Origin: Martelella sp. AD-3
GTDB lineage: Bacteria; Pseudomonadota; Alphaproteobacteria; Rhizobiales; Rhizobiaceae
Assembly: GCF_001578105.1 (NCBI RefSeq)
Contig: NZ_CP014275.1
Span: 1,302,001-1,366,000, forward strand
Direction of reading: 5' to 3'
DNA: 64,000 nt
The first letter of the stretch is position 1, and each line of letters begins with the position of its first letter. Shown one piece after another: positions 58,297 to 64,000 of the stretch. A program made the position numbers and the translations under genes. The notes below the pieces were generated by a model. That model did not search any database, was not told where the DNA came from, and was given only the letters and a program-made list of their open reading frames with translations.

Positions 58297-58563
58297 TTGT
58301 CGCTGTTTTCCGCATTCGCGGTCTATTTCGTCATCTGGTGGGTGACGCTGTTTGCGGTCCTGCCTTTCGGACTGCGCACCCAGGACGAGGAGGGCAATGT
58401 GGTGCCCGGCACCACGGCCAGCGCGCCGCACCGCTTTCGCCCCTGGCGCGTGATCCTCTGGACATCGCTGGTGGCGGCGCTCGTCTTTGCTGCATGGTAT
58501 GGCGTCGTGATCGTTCTGGGCTACGGGCTCGATGACCTCTCGGCCCTGTTCTGGACGTCATGA
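58297..58563 (+). CDS. DUF1467 family membrane protein
   Basis: This 88-residue protein has two transmembrane helices (FAVYFVIWWVTLFAVLPF and VILWTSLVAALVFAAWYGVVIV) around a loop with LRTQDEEGNVVPGTTASAPH, the DUF1467 pattern. TTG 58297 is preceded by GGAGGGAGG and gives the usual short N-terminus. In related genomes it directly precedes proS as part of a conserved run; here an outer-membrane-protein gene and repeats lie between. Confidence 0.88.
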   Translation: MSLFSAFAVYFVIWWVTLFAVLPFGLRTQDEEGNVVPGTTASAPHRFRPWRVILWTSLVAALVFAAWYGVVIVLGYGLDDLSALFWTS

Positions 58564-58679
58564 TCCAGCGCTTCCGCCGCTTATGGAACCGCTGAACCGC
58601 TCCATCTGTTTGTTTTGACGCATTTTCGCGGACGTCAGATGTCTCCATCTGAATGCGAACTGCTCCACAGCACGACGCG

Positions 58680-58786
58680 CTAGCGCATCGGCCCGAAAAT
58701 CGGAATCGATTTTCGGAAAGCACGATGCGTAGATTCAATAGGTTAGAGCGTCCTTTGTGCGTCCGAATGGACGCACGGCGCTCTAG
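58680..58786. repeat. palindromic dispersed repeat
   Basis: Two palindromes: CCGAAAATC...GATTTTCGG (58693-58716), and AGAGCG...CGCTCT with inner TGCGTCC-gaat-GGACGCA (58745-58784). This pair recurs between genes in many rhizobia. The second overlaps the stop codon of the minus-strand gene and may terminate it. Confidence 0.65.
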
Positions 58787-59403
58787 AACCGCATGCGCAG
58801 GAATGCGCTGCCAAGGCCGTAGTCGTAATCGTTCGCGCCGTTGTCGCCGGTCGAGCGGCCGTATTCGAAGCGGGCGCCGAGCTCCAGAGCCGTGGGGAAG
58901 AACTTGATGCTGGTCTCGAGCCCGCCGTAGAAGGCGCCGCTGTCGATGTCCGAAGGCGCAAACCGGGTATTGTCTTCGATCGTCACATCGCCAAAGACCT
59001 GTCGATAGCCGGCATAGGGCGAGAGCGAGACGAGGCCGAGATTGCCCCTGGCCGCGACATAGGCGCCGATTGAGCTCAGCTGCGTATCGGTCTTCCCGCC
59101 GCCGGCCCGCGTCTCGATCTCCCGGGTGGCGTCGCCGAGCGCCATGAACCCGGTCATTCCGCCGCAAAGGTTGATCGCTCCCTTGCTGCAGATGCCCAGC
59201 CGGCCATCAATGCCCCAATAGGTGTCGGCAATGAGATCGTCGACCGCATCTTCGTTCATGTGCAGCATGAAGGCAGCCGGGCCGCCGGAAAGATCGAGAT
59301 AGAAGGCATCGGAGATGTCGGCGGCATTGGCCGTTCCGGCAAAAGGGGAAAGCCAGGTCAGAAGGGCCGCGGCGGCGAGGGAAGGGACGGGGTTGCGGAT
59401 CAA
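58783..59403 (-). CDS. outer-membrane beta-barrel-like protein
   Basis: A protein of about 206 residues with a likely signal peptide (PSLAAAALLTWLSPFAGTANA, cut before ADISD), alternating beta-strand sequence (GAYVAARGNLGLVSLSPYAGYR, SGAFYGGLETSIKFFPTALEL) and a C-terminal FLRMRF. These are the hallmarks of a small outer-membrane barrel. The start is unsure: TTG 59403 puts the signal peptide at the N-terminus, while a frame up to TTG 59460 is open. Function unknown. Confidence 0.65.
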   Translation of the reverse strand: MIRNPVPSLAAAALLTWLSPFAGTANAADISDAFYLDLSGGPAAFMLHMNEDAVDDLIADTYWGIDGRLGICSKGAINLCGGMTGFMALGDATREIETRAGGGKTDTQLSSIGAYVAARGNLGLVSLSPYAGYRQVFGDVTIEDNTRFAPSDIDSGAFYGGLETSIKFFPTALELGARFEYGRSTGDNGANDYDYGLGSAFLRMRF

Positions 59404-59971
59404 GGCCTGAGAACTCTCATTGCGCGAAGTCGTCAGGCCGTTTTCAGGCAATTGGCGCAAAGGGTCAACGCCGCGGCGCCGGGGCCTTGTTTCGTGGCAA
59501 AGAAAGGATTAACGGCAGCGGCAAGAGCAAGTTTGAGAAGAACAAAAAAAAACAAGGCCTCGGGCCTTGTTTTTCAAGTATCGCGTGATCCGTTCCGTTT
59601 CCGGGGCTGCGAACAAGCGCGCCAGGATCGATCCTCCCAAGACTTGACCGCGAAGAAAAGGCAAGAATTTAAGCTCCCTGCCTGTTTTATGGGCTTAACC
59701 TAGCCCAATGATTGGGCCTTGTCATCCCTTATTTTGCATTTTTGCGACACTGCGAAAGGTTTTTCAGTTTGACAAACACTTTATTGTGTTCTGCAACGTT
59801 TCAAGTGCTTGACATTCGTCAGGATGCTTGGGCCGCCTTCCGCCGGCCGTTTGTTCTCCATCCGTTTCGCGGCTTTAATTTCCCGCAAGAAGTCGCTAAA
59901 AGGGCCGGGAATAAAACCAATATGCAATCGATTCCCGGCACGCCGGGATGGCCACAAGAAAGCAGCCTCCG
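59404..59971. other. intergenic region upstream of proS
   Basis: 568 bases without a credible gene. It holds the terminator at 59544-59574 and an AT-rich stretch. TTGACA at about 59769, followed 17 bases on by TGCAAC, is a weak proS promoter candidate. Confidence 0.45.
59544..59574. terminator. intrinsic terminator
   Basis: An A-run, ACAAGGCC-tcg-GGCCTTGT and a T-run; it reads in both directions. It lies about 140 bases upstream of the minus-strand barrel gene, with no obvious gene ending here, so it may close a lost or untranslated transcript. Confidence 0.7.
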
Positions 59972-61300
59972 ATGCGTCTTTCCCGTTATTTCCTGCCGAT
60001 CCTGAAGGAAAATCCCAAGGAGGCGGAGATCGTCTCGCACCGCTTCATGCTGCGGGCGGGCATGATCCGCCAGCACGGGCAGGGCATCTATTCCTGGCTG
60101 CCGCTCGGCAAGCGCGTCCTCGACAAGGTCAACCGCATCATCCGCGAGGAACAGGACCGGTCCGGCGCCGTGGAACTCCTGATGCCGACCATGCAGTCGG
60201 CTGATCTCTGGATCGAGAGCGGACGTTACGAGGCCTATGGCAAGGAAATGCTGCGGATCACCGACCGGCAGGACCGCGCCATGCTGTTCGGCCCGACGAA
60301 CGAGGAGATGATCACGGAAATCTTCCGCTCCTCAGTCAAGTCCTACAAGCAGCTGCCGCTCAATCTCTACCACATCCAGTGGAAGTTCCGCGACGAGATT
60401 CGTCCGCGTTTCGGCACGATGCGGTCACGCGAGTTCATGATGAAGGACGCCTATTCCTTCGACCTGACGCGCGAGGGCGCGGAGCATTCCTACCGCAAGA
60501 TGTTTGCCGCCTATCTCAGGACCTTCGACCGGCTCGGCCTGCGCGCCATTCCCATGCGCGCCGATACCGGCCCGATCGGCGGCAATCTCAGCCATGAATT
60601 CATCATTCTGGCAGAGACAGGCGAATCGGAAGTCTTCTGCCATCGCGATTTCGTCAAGTTCGACATTCCGGCCGAAGACCTCGACTTCGATAATGTCGAA
60701 AAGCTTCAGGGCATTTTCGACCAGTGGACCTCGCTTTACGCCGCCACCGACGAGATGCACGATGCGGACACCTTCGACGCGCTGCCGGAGGGCGAGCGGC
60801 TTTCCGCGCGCGGCATCGAGGTCGGTCACATCTTCTATTTCGGCACCAAATATTCCGAGCCGATGAATGCCATGGTCCAGGGCCCCGACGGCAAGGAACA
60901 CCCCGTCCACATGGGCTCCTACGGCATCGGCCCGACGCGCCTTGTTCCCGCCATCATCGAAGCCTCTCATGATGAAAACGGGATCATCTGGCCGGATTCG
61001 GTCGCGCCCTTCGATGCGGTGATCATCAACATGAAGGTTTCGGACGATGCCTGCGGCGCGGCGTGCGAGCAGCTCTACCAGGCGCTTTCCAATGCCGGTC
61101 TCGATGTTCTCTATGACGACACCGACGAGCGCGCGGGGGCGAAGTTCGCGACTGCCGACCTGATCGGGGTTCCGAACCAGATCATCGTCGGGCCGCGCGG
61201 CGTGGCTGCCGGCGAAGTCGAAGTGAAGAACCGCCGGACCGGCGCGCGCGAGGCGATGTCGGCGGACGCCGCCATTGCCATGCTCACCGCCGGGCGCTGA
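59972..61300 (+). CDS. proS: prolyl-tRNA synthetase
   Basis: This class II synthetase charges tRNA-Pro. The 442-residue product is the short alphaproteobacterial form without the editing insertion. Motifs are [53 protein letters not shown] and [21 protein letters not shown] (motif 2), [16 protein letters not shown] (motif 3), and an anticodon-binding C-terminus ([13 protein letters not shown]). ATG 59972 ([11 protein letters not shown]) is the family start. Confidence 0.97.
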   Translation: MRLSRYFLPILKENPKEAEIVSHRFMLRAGMIRQHGQGIYSWLPLGKRVLDKVNRIIREEQDRSGAVELLMPTMQSADLWIESGRYEAYGKEMLRITDRQDRAMLFGPTNEEMITEIFRSSVKSYKQLPLNLYHIQWKFRDEIRPRFGTMRSREFMMKDAYSFDLTREGAEHSYRKMFAAYLRTFDRLGLRAIPMRADTGPIGGNLSHEFIILAETGESEVFCHRDFVKFDIPAEDLDFDNVEKLQGIFDQWTSLYAATDEMHDADTFDALPEGERLSARGIEVGHIFYFGTKYSEPMNAMVQGPDGKEHPVHMGSYGIGPTRLVPAIIEASHDENGIIWPDSVAPFDAVIINMKVSDDACGAACEQLYQALSNAGLDVLYDDTDERAGAKFATADLIGVPNQIIVGPRGVAAGEVEVKNRRTGAREAMSADAAIAMLTAGR

Positions 61301-61313
61301 GGAGTACGTCAAG

Positions 61314-62615
61314 ATGGCTGCGGCCGAACCCGCGAAGGACACTGCGGAGATCCCCGCGAAAGCGAAGCCTTTTTCCGTTTTCGAACGCATGGTCGCGTGG
61401 CGCTATCTGCGGTCGCGCCGCAAGGAGGCCTTCATTTCGGTGATCGCCGGCTTCTCCTTCCTCGGCATCATGCTGGGCGTTGCCACGCTGATCATCGTCA
61501 TGGCCGTGATGAACGGGTTTCGCAGCGAACTCGTCAGCCGCATTCTCGGCATCAACGGCCATATCGTCGTTCTGCCCGCCGGCCAGCCTTTTTCCGATTA
61601 TGCGGCGTTGACGAAGCGCCTCGAGGGCGTCGAGGGCGTGCGTCTCGCCTTTCCGCTGGTGGAAGGCCAGGCGCTGGTTTCCGGCGCGCGCGGGGCGGGC
61701 AGCGGCGCTTTGGTCCGCGGTGTCCGTCCGGACGACATGCTGAAGCTCGACACCGTCTCCGACAATATCGTCGAGGGCGACATGGTCGGCTATACCGCGG
61801 GCGAGGGGGTTCTGGTCGGGTCGCGCATGGCCGCCTCGCTCGGGCTTTTCGCCGGCGACAAGATCACCCTGATCTCGCCGGAAGGGGACGTGACCCCCTT
61901 TGGCGTCAATCCACGGGTAAAGGCCTATACGATCTCCGGCATTTTCGAGATCGGCATGTCGGAATACGACGCCTCGATCATCTTCATGCCGCTTGCCGAG
62001 GCGCAGTCCTATTTCAATGCCGGCGGCCATGTGCAGAGCATCGAGGTCTTCGTCGATCACCCCGATGATGTCGATCAGGTGATCCCGCGGATCCGCGAGG
62101 CCGCCGGCGAGGATATCGCGATCTCCGACTGGCGGCAGAACAACCGGACCTTCTTTTCCGCGCTGGAGGTGGAGCGCAACGTCATGTTCATGATCCTGAC
62201 GCTGATCGTGATCGTCGCCGCGCTCAACATCATTTCCGGACTGATCATGCTGGTGAAGGACAAGGGCCCCGATATCGCGATCCTCAGGACCATGGGCGCG
62301 ACATCCGGCGCGATCATGCGGATCTTCTTCATGACCGGGGCCGCGATCGGCATCGTCGGCACGTTTGCGGGCGTGTTTCTGGGCGTCATCGTCTGTCTCA
62401 ACATCGAATCGATTCGCCAGTTCTTCTCCTGGGTCACCGGGACGGTGCTGTTCGATCCGCAGCTCTACTTCCTGAGCACGCTGCCGGCCGAAATGAGCCT
62501 CGGGGAAACGCTCACGGTGGTGATCATGTCGCTCACGCTTTCCTTCATCGCGACGATCGTTCCGGCCTGGCGCGCCTCGCGGCTCGATCCCGTCCAGGCG
62601 CTGCGCTACGAATAG
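61314..62615 (+). CDS. lolC: lipoprotein-releasing ABC transporter permease (LolC/E type)
   Basis: This 433-residue inner-membrane permease sorts outer-membrane lipoproteins together with LolD. One N-terminal helix (FISVIAGFSFLGIMLGVATLIIVM) is followed by a large periplasmic domain and three C-terminal helices (ILTLIVIVAALNIISGLIML onward), ending with PAWRASRLDPVQALRYE. Alphaproteobacteria usually have one hybrid LolC/E. GAGGAG precedes the ATG; it starts 13 bases after proS. Confidence 0.93.
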   Translation: MAAAEPAKDTAEIPAKAKPFSVFERMVAWRYLRSRRKEAFISVIAGFSFLGIMLGVATLIIVMAVMNGFRSELVSRILGINGHIVVLPAGQPFSDYAALTKRLEGVEGVRLAFPLVEGQALVSGARGAGSGALVRGVRPDDMLKLDTVSDNIVEGDMVGYTAGEGVLVGSRMAASLGLFAGDKITLISPEGDVTPFGVNPRVKAYTISGIFEIGMSEYDASIIFMPLAEAQSYFNAGGHVQSIEVFVDHPDDVDQVIPRIREAAGEDIAISDWRQNNRTFFSALEVERNVMFMILTLIVIVAALNIISGLIMLVKDKGPDIAILRTMGATSGAIMRIFFMTGAAIGIVGTFAGVFLGVIVCLNIESIRQFFSWVTGTVLFDPQLYFLSTLPAEMSLGETLTVVIMSLTLSFIATIVPAWRASRLDPVQALRYE

Positions 62616-62627
62616 CGGGAGAACAAT

Positions 62628-63323
62628 GTGGCCAATCCGTCTCTGGAACTGAAGTCGATCGTGCATGAATACGGGCAGGGCGACAGTGTGCTGACGATAC
62701 TGAACGGTGCGTCGCTGAGGCTCATGCCGGGCGAGATGGTGGCGCTGGTGGCGCCGTCAGGCACCGGCAAGTCGACCCTGCTGCAGATCGCCGGCCTTCT
62801 GGAAAAGCCGACCGCCGGCGAGGTGTTTGTCAACGGCAGGGAGGCCTCCGCGCTTGACGATGACGCCAGGACGGCATTCAGACGCAATGATGTCGGCTTC
62901 GTCTACCAGTTCCATCACCTGCTGCCGGAATTCACGGCGCGCGAGAACATCATGCTGCCGCAGCTGATTGCGGGGCTCTCCACGCGCGAGGCGTCCGAGC
63001 GCGCGGACCAGATGCTCGACTATCTCAAGATCGGCCATCGCGCCGAGCACCGGCCGGCGGAACTTTCCGGCGGCGAGCAGCAGCGCGTGGCCATCGGCCG
63101 GGCGGTTGCCAATGCGCCGAGCCTACTGCTTGCCGACGAGCCGACCGGCAATCTCGATCCCGGCACGGCCGGCTATGTGTTCGAGGCGCTCGAGGCGCTC
63201 GTCCGTCAGTCCGGACTTTCGGCGCTGATTGCGACGCATAATCTCGACATTGCGGAGCGGATGGACCGTCGCCTCACCCTCAGGGACGGGCTCGTCGTCG
63301 ACCGCGACCATGCCGCCGCCTGA
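62628..63323 (+). CDS. lolD: lipoprotein-releasing ABC transporter ATPase
   Basis: This 231-residue ABC ATPase drives LolC/E. Walker A is APSGTGKST, the signature [14 protein letters not shown] and Walker [13 protein letters not shown]; the [12 protein letters not shown]-loop region matches LolD. GTG start with GGGAGAA upstream, 12 bases after the permease gene. In relatives dnaE is usually next; here it is not. Confidence 0.95.
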   Translation: MANPSLELKSIVHEYGQGDSVLTILNGASLRLMPGEMVALVAPSGTGKSTLLQIAGLLEKPTAGEVFVNGREASALDDDARTAFRRNDVGFVYQFHHLLPEFTARENIMLPQLIAGLSTREASERADQMLDYLKIGHRAEHRPAELSGGEQQRVAIGRAVANAPSLLLADEPTGNLDPGTAGYVFEALEALVRQSGLSALIATHNLDIAERMDRRLTLRDGLVVDRDHAAA

Positions 63324-63827
63324 TCCATCGCCATTGTCCTGACGCGGCGAAGCCGTGCCGCCCGCCGCATGCGGCGAGCCCGCCCTCGTGCTCGCCGCCG
63401 GCCTGACGAGAGGCATGGGGGCCGGTCCAAACGCTATCTTGCACACAGGACAGAGCGTTTTCCGTTTTCATGGCTTGCTAAATAGGAAAATTATCCTATA
63501 GTGATCAATACAACTCAGAGTAATCGATGCCGTGTCGGTCACAATGAGATGACGGCTTCCGTTTGGTCTGAAGTAAAGTGTATATTGGTCCCCATCGTTA
63601 CAATCGAAACATGTAAGAAATATTGATGATGTTGTTTCTGCCGATCGATTTAATTCTTTCTCTTTTATATTTACGAGTAATGAATGTATAGCCAATTAAA
63701 GAGTTATGACATACATGTAAGGATTTCTCATAACACGTATTTACTTCGAAGATACTATAGCTATAATTGTAAGTGCATCGAGTGCTCGCACCGGTTGGTG
63801 AGGCTTCAAATCAGGAGAGGTTTTGGT
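63324..63827. other. AT-rich stretch downstream of lolD
   Basis: About 500 bases. The first 140 are GC-rich and featureless; from about 63470 the composition drops sharply. A minus-strand frame at 63468-63695 (75 codons, TTG start) is the only candidate gene, described separately. The change of composition suggests inserted foreign DNA. Confidence 0.5.
63468..63695 (-). CDS. doubtful small protein in AT-rich DNA
   Basis: A 75-codon frame from a TTG, without a clear ribosome site. The product (MAIHSLLVNIKEKELNRS at its start, a beta-prone middle with FDCNDGDQYTLYFRPNG, ending IIFLFSKP) matches no family I know. The balanced, non-repetitive residue content in AT-rich DNA is the only argument for it. 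Confidence 0.25.
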   Translation of the reverse strand: MAIHSLLVNIKEKELNRSAETTSSIFLTCFDCNDGDQYTLYFRPNGSRHLIVTDTASITLSCIDHYRIIFLFSKP

Positions 63828-64000
63828 ATGACGCAAGGCGGGATGGACAAGGACAGCCGGAAAGCGGAACGATCCGAAGAGGAGCGCACGGCTTGGAATC
63901 GCTATATGCGCAATTTCAGGCGCAGCTTCAAGGATCGGGGCTTGACCAGTCTGTCGACGGTTATCACGACCGAGCATGCTGAATTCATTGAGCGTTTCGG
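63828..64000 (+). CDS. hypothetical protein, cut by the window edge
   Basis: The first 57 codons of a gene with CAGGAGAGG upstream of the ATG. The product is highly charged and helical (DKDSRKAERSEEERTAWNRY, MRNFRRSFKDRGLTSLSTV). I do not recognise it; the rest lies outside the window. Confidence 0.55.
   Translation, partial: MTQGGMDKDSRKAERSEEERTAWNRYMRNFRRSFKDRGLTSLSTVITTEHAEFIERF

Overview
The window looks like a chromosomal segment of an alphaproteobacterium of the order Rhizobiales/Hyphomicrobiales, probably Rhizobiaceae or close to it. The grounds are high GC, a complete 14-subunit nuo operon with rhizobial extras (a NuoE with a C-terminal extension, a GFA-type zinc protein and a pentapeptide protein between nuo genes), the short proS next to lolC/E and lolD, the purL-bolA-grxD block, and small families typical of this group (DUF1467, HlyU). 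The genus cannot be fixed from sequence inspection alone.

Layout. (1) 1-11314: housekeeping genes: ttcA (cut by the window edge), glsA, rpsD, an inositol-monophosphatase-family gene, a Bcr/CflA-type MFS exporter, grxD, a bolA-like gene, purL and trkH, then ilvA and an HlyU-family gene on the other strand. (2) 11315-13069: a decayed stretch with an IS481-family transposase remnant and a small zinc-ribbon membrane protein. (3) 13070-25145: a compact integrated element of about 12.06 kb bounded by 19-bp direct repeats, the right one covering the 3' end of a tRNA-Val gene. (4) 25131-42554: tRNA-Val, tRNA-Asp, nuoA-N and birA, followed by rnj to 44235. (5) 44236-58200: an accessory island. It holds an RpiR regulator, an N-formylglutamate amidohydrolase-like enzyme, a TRAP transporter, a glutamine-synthetase-like ligase, an aldehyde dehydrogenase and an iron-type alcohol dehydrogenase (probably one catabolic unit), then a DNA-repair-like gene, a complete IS256-family element, and a 2-hydroxyacid dehydrogenase gene between two IS5-family pieces. 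(6) 58297-63323: DUF1467, an outer-membrane-type protein, proS, lolC/E and lolD, then an AT-rich stretch and a gene cut by the right edge.

The most interesting object is the 12-kb element. It encodes a tyrosine integrase, a small HTH protein just upstream of it, a replication-like winged-helix protein with an iteron-like array inside its own gene, and a lambda-like head and packaging set: TerS, TerL, portal, a fused prohead protease/major capsid protein, a gpW-like connector and a DUF2190 protein. I see no tail, baseplate, tape-measure, lysis or conventional phage repressor genes. This is the gene content expected of a capsid-forming phage satellite (cf-PICI-like), which makes its own head, packages itself and takes tails from a helper phage. 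Between terL and the portal gene lies an AT-rich, oppositely oriented three-gene cassette (XRE regulator, a possible trypco2-like protein and a four-helix membrane protein) that may be anti-phage or helper-interference cargo.
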